A stretch of 64,000 nt of DNA, taken from NCBI GenBank assembly GCA_030272585.1, contig BSYQ01000005.1:3534001-3598000 (forward strand), read 5' to 3'. The stretch comes from Bryopsis sp. KO-2023 (lineage: Eukaryota; Chlorophyta; Ulvophyceae; Bryopsidales; Bryopsidaceae). This document shows positions 49,775 through 62,246 of the stretch, in pieces; positions within the stretch are counted from its first letter, which is position 1; each line of letters starts with the position of its first letter. The notes beneath the pieces are model-generated. The model had not been told where the DNA came from, ran no database searches, and worked only from the letters and a program-made list of their open reading frames with translations. Made by a program: the position numbers and the translations under genes.

Positions 49775-50341
49775 TTACGGTTGGGCGAGAAAATGCCCGG
49801 CTGCGTGCTGCGAGAAATACTCATCGACCCCCGAACCGATGGCTCGAGCGATTTCTCTGATTGTGCTAATCTTCCCCAGCTGTTCGCTGTCGCGAAGGCT
49901 GCTGACGAACCCTGGACAAATCAATATCGCAGGCATGTGGGTGTGCTCGAGAACGTAGTAGTCACCACTCTTCACCCCCCTGTTTCTGAAGCCAGTCGTC
50001 CCGACGACCGCCGCCAACACGGCCTCAGCGCACCGCCCAGCCGCCTCCCCCTCCGTTCCATGCACGAAGACTTCGGCGCCGTGGCCAGTAGGAAACGCAG
50101 CGTTGTAATGGATACTGACGTAGAGATCGACCCCCAGCTCGTTGGCCAAGCCTACCCTCTGAATCAGAGGAATGAAGACGTCCGTGGTGCGCGTCATAGC
50201 AACGTTGTATCCTTTCTCCTGCAGATAGTCAGCGACCATCAAGCCTGTGGAAAGGTTGAGACCTTTCGTCGTCAGACCGTTGGCCACGGCTCCTGGACGG
50301 GAGCCGCCCCACCCCGGGTCGAGCATGATCCTCCTCTCATT
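49775..50341 (-). CDS. N-acetylmuramoyl-L-alanine amidase-fold protein, catalytic residues lost
   Basis: The open frame encodes 188 residues of Amidase_3 fold, the zinc enzyme that cuts the peptide from MurNAc in peptidoglycan. The fold order is clear: IMLDPGWGGSRPGAVANG, LNLSTGLMVADYL, VAMTRTTDVF, LIQRVGLANELGVDLYVSIH, GHGAEVFVHG, FRNRGVKSGDYYVL, MPAILICPGFVSS. Compared with active enzymes, the first zinc ligand His (DPGHGG) is Trp, the ligand Glu before LNL is Thr, and the catalytic Glu in LVExGF is Cys. Only the His of SIH remains. The frame is intact, so a pseudoenzyme is more likely than recent decay. A CAG directly before the frame at 50342 suggests an upstream exon that I could not find. 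Bacterial ancestry is probable. Confidence 0.85.
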   Translation of the reverse strand, partial: NERRIMLDPGWGGSRPGAVANGLTTKGLNLSTGLMVADYLQEKGYNVAMTRTTDVFIPLIQRVGLANELGVDLYVSIHYNAAFPTGHGAEVFVHGTEGEAAGRCAEAVLAAVVGTTGFRNRGVKSGDYYVLEHTHMPAILICPGFVSSLRDSEQLGKISTIREIARAIGSGVDEYFSQHAAGHFLAQP

Positions 50342-51828
50342 CTGCCAGCACACAGATCACCGTCAGCACAACCATCCACAGACATTTCACCAGAGAACTT
50401 GGACTCTACACTTTACCAGGCTGCCGTACAGAGTGTTCGAAGAAAACAGTGATCATGGCTGGACAACCGCGAGCTCTAGGTGAGCACACCCACCCCTCTC
50501 AGCTGGGGGCTTACCATGCTTTCAGAAGAGCTCCACCTCCCTGTACATTGAACATCCCACTATCATTCCAGAAGGCATAAGCGGGGCGCGAGATGTCGCA
50601 ACCGGAACCCCCGTGACGACTAGGGTAATGAAAAGAGGCAGAACGGTTTCTAGGGGAAGCGAACGAGCTGAACTACCTGGTGCGGACAACGATTAGTGGC
50701 GGCGGGAACAAATGCGGCCAGAGCGCCTCGATTTCCAAGACGTTAGGAATCGTTTCTGGGTTTGAAACACGGTGGCTTTGACGGAGGGTGAAGGAAGAAC
50801 GTGCTTTCTCAAACCGCTTCTCAGACTTATCGACGACACGTGGGCGTTGATGCATTCTGTCTGTTTCATTTGCGTCTGGCTGTCACTTCTTTTTGGTCGT
50901 TTATTGATGAGTTGATCGTTCCGTTTACGTGTTGGACACGGTTCGTCTCTGGCACGGAAAAAACTAAATTTTCCAGACGAACGTCGAAAAAATCCATACG
51001 TTGGTCATAAGCGCCATGTCTGTCATGTCTCGCACCCACCAGAGACGGACTCGTCAATTTAATCTGAGTCGTCTTTAAGACAAACGCCAGCGGAGCGTCA
51101 GCCTCACCTCACGTGAGCCACCTGAGCGTCCATTCGAACAGAAAACAAACAAAACTTTTGAATTGAATCTCTTATGTCGAAAACGATTCCCCTTCACAGT
51201 GTAATTTCACGTTTTTCTGTTCGTTTGTTTGTTTGAAAACGAATGGAGGTGTCTGTGTCTGATCTGCGCCGGTCCACACCGTTCCTTCCTTCCTGGCTTG
51301 TGCCCCCAGTGGGGCGGTTTCCTTGGAGGGATCTTTAGGTAACCGATAGTGTTTCATGAAGTAATTGTGTAATTATTATTATTGTGTAATTGTGTTATGT
51401 TATGTTTCATGAAGTACAAACAAACAAACAAACATCATGAAGTACACGTGAGTGGGACTTTGTAACGAGCTTCGATGCCTCCTTTGCCTCTCAACAGTAA
51501 CCTTAAGAAGCTACAGGTTTTTTAATTCTAATCTTTGTTCGTTTATCTGTTTTTACGTCCCTGGTGAGCTCAGCAACCACAAAAGTCATTCCAAATCAAA
51601 ACCACCATGTTTTTCCACAAATTCATTATGCTGATTCGACATGATTCATGAAATCCCAGTTTTCAGCATTTTCCAGCATTATTCTCTGTAGGAATTTCTT
51701 TTGGCCAAAACATGAATGTCTTTCGACGAAGAAAGGGTCTGCATTCGAAAGCCTTATAAAACTCGCAGTAGAACATCATGTATACGACCTAAAAGTTGCC
51801 ACTTTCCATTTCGATATATAGTATTAAC
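50342..51828. other. spacer between the amidase-like gene and the right arm
   Basis: The first exon of the amidase-like gene should lie here but was not identified. Simple repeats (ATT and TTATG runs and an ACAA run) occupy about 51360-51435. No other gene is seen. Confidence 0.45.
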
Positions 51829-52239
51829 ATGAATTCTTACAAACCGCTTTCGCCCATCTTTTCACACCGTCACAAAAATCATTTGAGTTGTGGCCGGTGC
51901 TAACAATTTGATCACAATACACAGAATTCAAGTGGAGCCAATGGTGCTCCATAATTAACAGTCAGAAACCAAAAATGCTGCAGCAACACGTATTTCGCAA
52001 AACTGAGTTCGAAAACGTTGCTGCCCTAAGGACAATGCGGCCCCTTTATTCTGCAAAGTCAAAATTGATAGGTAAAAAAAGTGGCAGAACGCCATCTGCA
52101 CCCAAAGCTCACGAGGTTAAAAAAAAAAGTGGGACAAAAGTGGCCACAACAAATGATTGAATCAAGCACGCGATGCTCGACGACTACCCATTTTCGACCA
52201 ACGCCGACCAAGCCTGGATCTCGGCAGAGTGGTGAGGAA

Positions 52240-52876
52240 TTAGAAGCCCCTCTTGTAGTGTCTGCGTCTTCCACCTCCTCCGCCGCCACCACCGCCACCT
52301 CCGCCACCTCCACCGCCGCCACCACCGCCACCTCCACCGCCGCCACCACCGCCACCTCCACCGCCGCCACCACCGCCACCTCCACCGCCGCCACCACCGC
52401 CACCTCCTCCGCCACCACCTCCACCGCCGCCACCACCACCACCGCCACCTCCACCACCACCACCGCCGCCGCCTCCACCACCGCCGCCGCCTCCACCACC
52501 GCCGCCGCCTCCTCCAGTTTTGCGTCTTCTTCTCCACAGGAGCTCACGATCTGGAATTCGCAGTCTCAAAGTCAGTGATGGTGGTGTATAACAAACAGAC
52601 ACTCGAGCAGGATAGCGGTACTCACTTGGCAAGGTCTCTGCCTCGCGGAGCAAAGTGCGGAAACGGGGTCCATCCAACTGCAAATCTGCACACGCAGAAC
52701 ACCGTCTCAGAGAAAAATCAAGATGACAGGACGCGTCGCGTTTAGGTCAACAAGGAGCGACAAGGGCATTCCAATGGGGCACCTGTGGTTCGCTCCTGAT
52801 CGACGACATCAACTGCACACGCAGTTCCGACCAACCCCAGCAAAGCCAGGGCGGCCATGAACTTGAACGACGCCAT
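52240..52876 (-). CDS. secreted glycine-rich protein, right copy
   Basis: Three exons (52876-52783, 52685-52626, 52550-52240) give 154 residues in phase. The signal peptide differs from the left copy by one residue (Met for Val at position 7). Exon 2 lacks one codon relative to the left copy (AETLP for AEQTLP). Exon 3 starts NRELLWRRRRK and the Gly run is longer, about 80 residues. It ends in GRRRHYKRGF because a base difference removes the TAG that stops the left copy. Both copies preserve all splice sites, which argues that both were functional until recently. The gene points into the interior, as the left copy does. Confidence 0.8.
52265..52517 (-). repeat. GGN (CCN on plus) microsatellite
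   Basis: The homologous tract to 26395-26610, somewhat longer, coding for polyglycine on minus and open in other frames. Confidence 0.95.
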
Positions 52877-53137
52877 CGAGATCACTCCCTTTCCCAGCTC
52901 AAGAAGATGCAAACAGGAAAACTGAGAAAAAGCAAAGCTTGATTCGAATCAGTGCTGTGTGGTTTGTGTGTGCTGGGTTTGGGTTTTATGGCAGGACGGT
53001 GCTCACACGAGACGTGACGTTTCCTGCCCCAACCGAAACCTTGGCTGGTTTTGAGTCGCGTCGACGTACTTCAGGTGGATGGCACTTGGGGGCCAAAGCA
53101 CCAGCCCTAAAACATCGGACCAGAAGACATCACTTGC

Positions 53138-54905
53138 CTTGGACGAATGTGTGGTCGGCTCTATAGACCAAAACATCGTTTCTTTGACGTTTCAGACGAG
53201 ATTCGTTTCGACCAGCGCACGAATGCCTGCGCGGTGCAAATAGAATGTTCTTATTTGTTTCCGCTTCGTCCAATGCTGCAGAGGTTAAGGGTTGGGGAAG
53301 TTGAAAGATTTCGAAAAATATGTCCAGTTTAATAATTCCTGAAAAAGGGCGATGCTGTATTGTTTTGTTTTGTTTCGGTTTCTTTTGTCAGTGTCTTTCC
53401 AAGAAAGGGGGTGAGGGAAAATTGGTAAAGTGCAGCCACCTTGAAACAAAAGAGGAAATACATATTGAAGAACTGTTTTTTTGTATATTTTTCGGAATTT
53501 GTGTATTTGAAAAATTGTGTCGAGTTATTAGACCTTATTAGACTAATCACAGAGAACTAATTGTGATATGTAAAACATATATGTTTGTCATATTTTCATT
53601 TCCCTCGATTCATTCAATATGATTTTTTTTTCAAATTCCAAACCTTTTTCTAAACTTAAAAAAAAATCATGTCGAATAGCCGGACAGAACCATCAATCGC
53701 ATGAGATGAACATTGAAAGGAAAAGTCGATTGATTGATTGATTGATATAATAAAGCTAGCTTTTGCACAGGCCTCTTAACAACCATCGACACCACAAGAT
53801 TTCACATTCAAACAAGCACAGTTTTCAAAAAGTGGTTTCAATACTATATCACGACAAATCCGATGCGGCACCGAAATGCATATCAATGCTAATGGTTCTC
53901 TTTTCTTTTTCAATTTTCAGTTTCCCCCCCCTCCAACAATTTTCACGATCTGGATGTTTTTTTCACTTCACTCATCCCCAAAACTAGTTCTGCTTTTAGA
54001 AGCAGCGTTGCCACCAAAGTTGACTTACAAAATGTTTCGTAGACCTCAGTTGAAACCCTCCTTTTCCCCGAAAAAAGTAAAATTCGATTGATAATATACT
54101 ATAGACACAAAAAATTGTTGGGAAAAAAAGAATCCCCACAGTGCCTGAAAGCGGGTTAAAAAAAAGAGTTTTACTATAGTTTCACAGTTCTGTTTTTTAA
54201 TAAATTCCTCCTCTACCCATTGCGTGCCATTAACTCTATTGAAGAATTGTGAGGTGAATTTCAGTATCTTGAGAAAATACTTTCCAAAAATATGACAAAT
54301 GTATGTATTTATTCACCAGAATTCAATTCCTGTAATATCCCTATTGCTCTTTTCTTATATTTTTTTCCCTCTTGTTTTTCTTCACTTTGAAAAGCCCATC
54401 ACTCACTTAAGTATTCACTGTTCAAAACTACTTCAATGTCCTTTTTCCCCTCCAAAAAAATTCACCTCCAATGTGAAATAATTTTCTATTAATAGCAATA
54501 TGGCTAATGAACCATGAATGCAATACTTTTTTTGTATCTGCTTTCATGTTTGATTTTAAATTTGATCCCAACAGAAACAATTTGGTTTTTGGAACAAAAA
54601 GACGGCTCTTAATTCAGTCCTGATGAAACATATCCATAAAAAGGAGAGTTTGGGACCTCCTGTAATTTTTTTTTCAGCAAGTTTTTCCTGCTGGAATTCT
54701 TTAAAAAAAAAAAAAAAATCTAAAAATTCTATTACTATATCTATATACTCTATTTGTAATAAAAATACTTCAAAATTCCCAAGTTTTTTTCTTATGGATT
54801 TTCCACCCACCAGTCCGCCCGCCACAATATCTGTAATAAATTCATCTAGATATATATTAGAAACAAAACAAAAGGAGTGGGAAAAAAAATTGAAAAAAAA
54901 GAATT
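53138..54905. other. A/T-rich spacer, no gene seen
   Basis: The region lies past the right inverted arm and downstream of the prolyl hydroxylase gene. It contains a TTGA repeat near 53730 and homopolymer runs. No supported gene. Confidence 0.5.
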
Positions 54906-57900
54906 TCATTCTTCGGAGACGATTCTTTTCTGAGGGTCATCTATTTCTTTCAGCCATCTTGTAACGATCCATTTTTCGCCTTTTACTAGTGGTTCCCCGG
55001 CATGCAAAGAAGCTGAGTCTTCCTCTCCGTTTGCTTTTCTAGACCTGGTTTCCAAAAACACCAAAAAACGCTGCATTCATTTCAATATAAATAAAATTTT
55101 ATGTAAAATTAGCTATGATGATTTTTTTTAATTGTTTTCAGTGGATGCCCAAAAATTGATTTCTTTATACTGAAAATCTAAAACCAAAGAATCTCCTTTA
55201 TTTTAAATAAAGGGTTTTTTTGTTTTGTTTTTTTGTTTGAAGACAGGCAACATGAATCATTCACCCCCAATTTTCTTACCAGAAGATAATCGCCCTTCCT
55301 CGTTTTGGATACACCCTCACTCCTCTCCTTCTCTTTGAAGTTTTCTCGGAGCTCGACCTTGTCGTGAGGGTGCCGCTGCTTCCCACCACCCCACTGGCTT
55401 TGGGAAAAAAAGTTGCTCCGCCTGAACAGCTGTCCCTGCAGGAAAAAAAAAAACCAACCCCATCATATGTTGGAGAGAAAAGCATTTCAGGAGAGAACCT
55501 CCACAAAAAAAACCCCACCCCTCTTCAGGGATGCCCTTTCTTTGTTTCTTAAAGTTTTTTCTAATTTTCTTAAAAAGGTTCCTTTTCTTTCTTTCAAAAA
55601 AGCAAACCGACCATTTTTTTTTGGTTAAGAACAACGGTTGATGTCGAGGCGAGCTGTTATAACAGAATTTGACAATCAGGATGCATGGCACAATCAAATC
55701 CTGCATTGCATTTCTTACCTGAGGTAGCACAGCACAGTGGCAGCCCGAAGGTGTGCATATCCAGCCCTGTTGTCGAAATGCTCGGAATAGAACTGGCCAG
55801 GGTGATATTGCACAGCTACGATAAAAAATAAACACCATATCAAAATTCTCATCAAGTAAATTTCCCTTTCTCTCTAACAAATCAAAATATCAGCAAGAAA
55901 AAGGCAACAGGGGGTTTTTCTTTCGATAAGTAACATCCCAACCCGAGAACAAATTTTGATTTCAAATTTTGACTTTTTTTTTGATTTTTTTGATTTCCTT
56001 CCCACCCCCTTCCACCGACTTTTTCAAAAAAAAAAACCTTGCAAGGCTTCACTCTTCTCGAATTTTCTGCCTTGGTGAACATCCTTCATGGTAATCAAAT
56101 GCGATATTTTGTTTTCCACGTCGATTACTGCTGGATGCTCTTCCAGCCCCCGAGTGAAAAACATACTGGAGGAAGTTCGTGAAGGAGTCTCGTTCCCTGT
56201 TTAAAAAAACACAACAAAAATTTCATTTCAAAAGGCAAGCCCATATATGACTCGATTTGCACTGTGGATGGGGCTGCATGGAGTTTTCAATATTGATGAA
56301 CAGATTTGGAACAAAAATGATATTAAAAAAATATAATATTAATAATAATACCAATGGCTTCCTGAACAGACGGAAGTTGCTTCCTTTTGTTGATTCCAGA
56401 AGAAAAAGCCAAATCCACCTGGGCTTACAGGCTATGTTTTCTGAACCAAAAAAAACCGACACTGTTTGAAATATCATGAGTAACCACAGCATCACCCCAT
56501 TCCCTCATGTACATCTAACCCCTATTCTTTTTGAACGTGCAATCAGACTCACCGGTGGAAACTCTGCTCCTTTTCACCAAAGGTTTGGCCACCGAGATGA
56601 GCTTTTCGCAGTCGGACATCGTCAGGAAATTTTCTATGAGAATTATTCTTGGGGAGGAGCTGACCAAATACATTTCAGGCTTGGATTCGCTCAAAGTCAG
56701 AGTTCGAGGGGGAAACAGCAGGGTGTCCCTGCACCACTCCATCCTCATTTCTACAGACAGCGACGATCCTCGCTCGAATTTTGGCAGGTCTTTCAGACGA
56801 AGGAATCTCTCGGAACCTTGATCGCAAAAAAAAAATAAAAAAAAAGCATCTCCTCAGGAAAAAAAAATAAAAAAATCTTCCACCACAACGAATATAGTTA
56901 TATAGATATATATATTTTTTTGATATATATATATTTTCTTATTGTTTGTTCGGAGGGTTTTGTGAGGTTGGCATGATCTCAGTGCAAAGGTTACTGGTGA
57001 AAAAAGCAACGCATGGCGATGTATGGTCATTTTATTTCATTTTTTTAATCTTTTTAATTTTTTGGTTCCCCTCATACCCCAGACTGAACAGCAGCTGGCA
57101 TACGTATGGCTACATCCTGTGGGAAAAAAAATGAAAAAGCAAACTTAAAACATTTGAATCCTCACCCTTTCCAGCCATGTATCGAAGCCCCCCACAACAT
57201 CTTATAACAGTCAATGATCACAGGGGTTGCACAATAAATTATAGAACTGTATATTTTGGTTAGATTTTGGGTGTATATTTTGATATAACTTCTATATCTT
57301 ATCTTGAAAAAGTGCATATCAAGCCCCAAAATGAAACAAAGATTTCAAACGCTCAAAACAGACAATTTTTTCATTGCGTTTGGATGAGGTGACAGCTCCG
57401 ATTGCTTTTGACATTCCGAAAAATGGTCTTACCAAACTGAGCTCCTGGAACAAGATCCACAGAAAAGCTGAACCGAGCCATCACAGAGGGGCTGTCGGTC
57501 GGGATGCAGCTCATGCACTACAAAAAAACAAGAAAACTGGTTTGGGAAAGCGAAAAAACAAAACAAAACCATATACTTGAAAAGGTATAATGTTTCAACT
57601 GGGAATATTATAACAAGTTTTTTTTCCCAATCCAGAAAATTCACCCCCCAAGAAAAAGAAATATTATCTTTTTCCAAGAAGAGAAAAGCAAGCAAACAAA
57701 AATCATGCAGGGTTTTCCCCCTCCCAATGGCAAGTGTTTTCTTTCGTTTTTTCTTTCTTGAGAAAATTTTTGTCTGAGCGCCCCCCCCCACTCCACACAC
57801 ACACACACAAATTCTTTTCTTGAGTTCCAAAGACATGAAGCCCTCAGAATGTAAGTGCAGTTTGGAAAGCAATTTCAAAACATTGGATATGGCAAATCAC

Positions 57901-59328
57901 CTCAAGGTACAAGGAGATGGATTCATTGTCGTGATCTTTAGGAACCCACATCAGTCTCCTGCAAGCAAGCCAGTTTTCGATCACCCGCTGAAAATTGTGA
58001 TGGGACAAAAACAATCCACATCCAATCATCTTTCCAACCACATTCCAGAAAAACACAGAATTAAGCTACTCACATTTTTTGAAATGTCTCAGAAAATAGC
58101 AAAAAAAAAGGTGGCCTGATGTTCGGTTTTCACTTCAAATCGATCCTTTTTTCCTTTTTTCCCAAGTGAGTCTCACCAAACGAGTCTGCTGCTGATCATG
58201 TGGAGTTTGAACATTTGAGATGCAAATCGTCGGGGCAACCTTCTGTCCAAAGCTACTCCGTCGTTCGTCAATTCTTCCATTCTGTCGAGACACTCCGAAA
58301 AATCGACTTTCCAGCAAACTCCAGAAGAGACGACACCATGCGGAAATCCTGCAAAGACGGCAAAAATGATCGGTTCAATTCTTTTCTTTTCCACCTACCG
58401 TCTCGGGGGGGGGGGGGAGATGTACCGAACGCTCGAAGCCGATCAGGAGGCTATTGTTTTGTTCTCAACCAAACGAGAAGAAATTAACGCCGTGTATTCC
58501 AACATGGACGGGATTCTCTTCGGCGGCGGCTATGCTTTTCGACCGGGAGGTTTGAAATTCGGTCATTGGCCGCGTTGGCGTCGGTGCTTTTCATGAAAAG
58601 TGACCGCTTACCTTCGTCGCTGTTTGAAGCTATGAGGGTCAGCGATCCCAGCTCCAGAAGAACGTCGTCCGTAACGCCTGCAACCACGGAAAAATTGTTA
58701 CGATGGGAAGGAAAGGAGTTACAAGCGCTAGCACGCTGCAGATGGGGGGTATCATGCAACCTGAAATCGGCCATCGTCCGCCAGGCATACCCCCGATTGC
58801 CTCCATTCCCCCCTTCGGCGTCTGATCCAAAGGCTCCTGCAAAATCTCGAGCTGGCTTGCGTCCCGTTTCTTACTCGTTGCGTCGCCAGACGGGCAGCGC
58901 CGCCCCGAGCGTTTCTGAGATCGCGCATTCTCCTTATCGCCGTCCGGCACGAATGCGTTTTCCTTCGCATTTTTGTGATAAATGCTCTTTGAAGATTTCT
59001 TGGCCCGTTGACGGCGGGAGGGGGAATTCACCAGCGTGCTGGATTGAAAAGCGGTCGTCCGAGCGGGGCGTGGGGAATGCAGGGGATCAGATTCGTCGAC
59101 GGTCATGAGCTGGGAGCCAGACATGCGCGAGGTTTCGCCTCCCATCGCGAGTTCTTGAGAAAAATGCTGTGAAGAAACACAGGCCCAGAGTCCACATACG
59201 GTCCCCGATAGTAAAAACAATCCACACACGAACCCACAGAACATGAGTGGCAAGAGCAACGACCCGTCGTTTCCTTCGGCGCACAGCGCCGCCAGGAATT
59301 GCCCAAAACAAGGGGACGGCTGCGGCAT
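54906..59328 (-). CDS. prolyl 4-hydroxylase, type II membrane-anchored
   Basis: An Fe(II)/2-oxoglutarate dioxygenase that hydroxylates prolines in the secretory pathway. Eleven exons were reconstructed: 59328-58761, 58677-58612, 58348-58177, 57958-57901, 57517-57433, 57116-57078, 56816-56553, 56196-56038, 55815-55719, 55435-55280 and 55044-54906. They give 600 residues with every phase consistent. A hydrophobic anchor lies at about 23-50. A Ser/Arg/Lys-rich linker follows, then about 150 residues I cannot assign. The catalytic domain begins at PRIILIENFLTMSDCEKLI and contains SRTSSSMFF, EHFDNR (H483, D485), SGGATFFP, SLHAGEPLVKGEKW (H569, K579). Both iron His, the Asp and the 2OG-binding Lys are present, so activity is expected. 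The ATG at 59328 is the first in frame before the anchor. Confidence 0.93.
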
Positions 59329-60265
59329 TATCAACACTCCCACCGATCGGTTTCTGAACGGAGTGGAGGAGCCGAAACTTTTCCAAGGGTGGGGGGCAAC
59401 CCTACGTCTGATCGCTCAGCAGCAGTGAATGATCGACTTGAGGGCTTCTTCGCTTTCTCGAGTGTGGAGGTAGTGGAAGTTGGTTTGTCGGTTTCGAGGG
59501 GCGTATTTGAAGTAGAATTGAGATGAGCCCGTCAGACATAGAGAAATTCCGACCATGAGTGTATGGGTGTGGGTTCTCCTTGACAGAAACAAGGTTGAGG
59601 GCCGGTATGTGTGTGGGGCTGGGCGAAGTTTAAGTTTCTGGCGGAGCGTGCATTTGAAAACGCTTTCCATCGAGAGATTGAGTGAAGTGGCATTGTGGTG
59701 GGTGCTGGGGCTCAATGAATAATACATTATGTAAAGCAAAACAGGTACCCTCCCCCCAGAGAAGTGATTTGGGAGGAAGAGGGGGGCTAGCTTTGCTTGG
59801 CTGCTAACAGATCAATATCTCACAGACCCAAATCGAAACAAAGAAGTTTACATAATTACAAATCGACCTACCAATCAAATGTCAATAATAAACTGTGAGT
59901 TGTACAAAAATCGGACAAAATAGTCCAGACGACCTGAATCATCTAAAATTAGAAGCTTCCAGATCAAGTCCCCAAAAATAGGGAAAACACGTTTTTCAAC
60001 TCGGGAGCTATTCCTCGCCACCCTTCAAAAAAAAACTTTGCTCGTCGCCACGCCACCCCAGCAAGTGGTGCTCTTGTCCTTCTAAACAAAGAGGCTCCCC
60101 ATTCTTTTCATTTCTCAATTCTCTGGTTTAACATAAGGCCATTTACCTAAGACCATTTCTTTCGATGGCTCCAATTAGGAGTTGGAGGAGCGATGTCGCT
60201 CTAAGCCCAGCCACATTTAAAACCTTTCTCCTCCCTTCAAAAAAACATTCCCTAAGAAAGTGCAC
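59329..60265. other. spacer, no gene seen
   Basis: This lies between the start of the prolyl hydroxylase gene and the end of the protease-homologue gene. No frame with a recognisable domain. Confidence 0.5.
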
Positions 60266-62149
60266 CTAACCCCCTGACCGCCTCTCCGGTTCGAACCTGT
60301 TAAAATGCAAAAATTGTTCCTCCGGACGGAAGAACGCTGATTCAGGCCTCCTACCCGGCCTCCTACCCGGCCTCACATTCACAGCATTCAGAACAGAAGA
60401 TCTCCTAAACGGCCTCGCATTTACAGCCTGGGTTACAGTAGCTCTCTCGACAGATTCAGAAACTGTGATTCGACCTGCCCCTGCAACATAAGCCATCCAA
60501 AGTAAATAGACTTACAAACAAAAGACTTTCGTGAGCTACGTACTTCACAATTAACTCCTGCTAAGCAGCAAGGTCCCCTCACAACTCATCATCTGATCAG
60601 ATGGTGATTTTCAAGGGGAAAAACAAAAACTGTCCATCACAGTTTGAGCCCTTACTCTTTGTGTCATTGATCCAATCGATATCGGGTGCAATCCTTGTCC
60701 CCACATCAGGTTTGGATGCACCACAACTGTGCACGGAGCCCATAACTCCGACCAACAGGTCCTTCTCTCTGGTATCACCTCGAATGATAACGGGACCACC
60801 ACCATCACCTTCAAAATCCCACAAAAACCAACACTAATGAGCTCCAGTTCACTGCCAAATTATCAGTCGCAAAATAAATAAAATAAAAGTAGAGATGCTG
60901 AGGATTTTTCCATCCCGCACCTGTGCAAGTGCTCGATCCTTTTCCTCCGAAGCACATCTGGTCTGGCCGGATACGGCGCCCGAGTGTTCTGGAGCACTTA
61001 GGGTTGACTATATAGTTTGTTTTGATGGCTTGGACAAGATCAGATGTTCCAGAGGTTGGGGAAGTACGACCCCATCCCATTGCCGTCAAGACAGCACCCG
61101 GTTGAGGGCTGTGGTTCTTTGACTTTGGCAATTCAACTGGTGCTGTCCTTGATTTCCCATCAAGCTCCAAAATTGCCAGGTCAGGGAACCTCGTTCGAGG
61201 AGTATACTTGGGATGGAAAATAACCTTTTTTGTAGAAACAACCTGCATTGTTTCGACCCCACAAAACAAAAGTGTCAATGAGCATCGCTTTGTGGTTTCT
61301 TTGCCAAATCAATACATAGCACAGATGCACGCTTACTGTTGTCTGATGACTCACCTCGACTCCTTCTACATCTAATTGAGAAATTAGAGCAGCTCCAATC
61401 ACCACCTCAGGACGGGAATCCCCGTTTCCAGAATCGGTTACGCAGTGGGCTGCAGTCAGCACGTGGCTAGGACCAATCAAGGCACCCCCACAAAAATGAG
61501 CTCCCCCCGATCGCCTCCTCAAAGATACATTGTACGGATACTCTGGCCTCAAATATGAATTTGCAGACATCGTCCCACCAAACTCGAATCTTTGAGGTGG
61601 AGTTGCAATTGCAACTCCTTCTGGAGAGCCACTTTGAGGCAGGCCTGTGACCCCACCCGCCCCGAACGTTAATGCCGCTGGGTTACCCCCACCAAACCCG
61701 TTTCTTCCAGTTGGAGTTGCAATTGTAACTCCTCCTGGAGAACCACTTTGGGGCGGGCCTATGACCGCAGGCGCCCCAATCGTTACTGCATGTGGGTTAT
61801 CACGATTATTGAAGACGATTCGGAAGTCATCCTCATCCGTCCCATCAAACCCGTTTCTTACAGTTCGAATTAATGCCTCTGGGTTACCACGATTGAACAC
61901 GATTCGGGAATCGTCTTCTTCCGTTGAATCTCTGAATGTTGGACTCTGCCTCTCCGTGAACTGCGGAAAATCCTGAAATCCTCCTCCAACGAGTGGATCC
62001 GCTCCCCCTCGGCCGACTCCACCTCGACCCACACCCCCTCGACCCACTCCACTTCGACCCACTCCCCCAGAAAAGCCTGAATACTGCCCATTCACCGTCG
62101 CAATAAGTAAGGCCGTGGCGACGGCATTAAACATTAGTATCTTGATCAT
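60266..62149 (-). CDS. secreted trypsin-fold protein, Ser195 replaced by Gly (copy 1)
   Basis: Four exons (62149-61355, 61242-60921, 60808-60656, 60480-60266) give 494 residues in consistent phase. A signal peptide (MIKILMFNAVATALLIATVN) is followed by GVGRGG repeats and duplicated stretches (GVTIATP and GVAIATP, RIVFN). The protease domain begins EFGGTMSANSY where active enzymes have IVGG. It shows LTAAHC (H235) and PDLAILEL (D286). The nucleophile motif reads CTGDGGGP, with Gly375 in place of Ser, so it should not cleave by the usual mechanism. The C-terminal exon adds an Arg-rich tail unlike trypsins. The first in-frame ATG is at 62149. Such serine protease homologues often act as binding or regulatory proteins. 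A same-strand relative lies immediately upstream. Confidence 0.9.
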
Positions 62150-62246
62150 CGTCGAGCGGCTTATGCAAAACAATAACGCACGACCTGCTCAGGTTTCTCT
62201 CTTTTGTGCTGCGATTTGCAAAAGTCGAGAGCTGTGCGTACGTTGG

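Larger units (their letters stand above)
51829..53137. repeat. right arm of the large inverted duplication
   Basis: The reverse complement of 25795-27060, including the full polyglycine gene, its introns, and flanks of about 250 bp upstream and 450 bp downstream. Differences are scattered substitutions, small indels and a longer GGN tract. Confidence 0.93.

Noticed and set aside
25795..53137. Maverick/Polinton or giant-virus insertion
   Set aside because: No DNA polymerase B, capsid, packaging ATPase, protease or retroviral-type integrase was seen between the arms.
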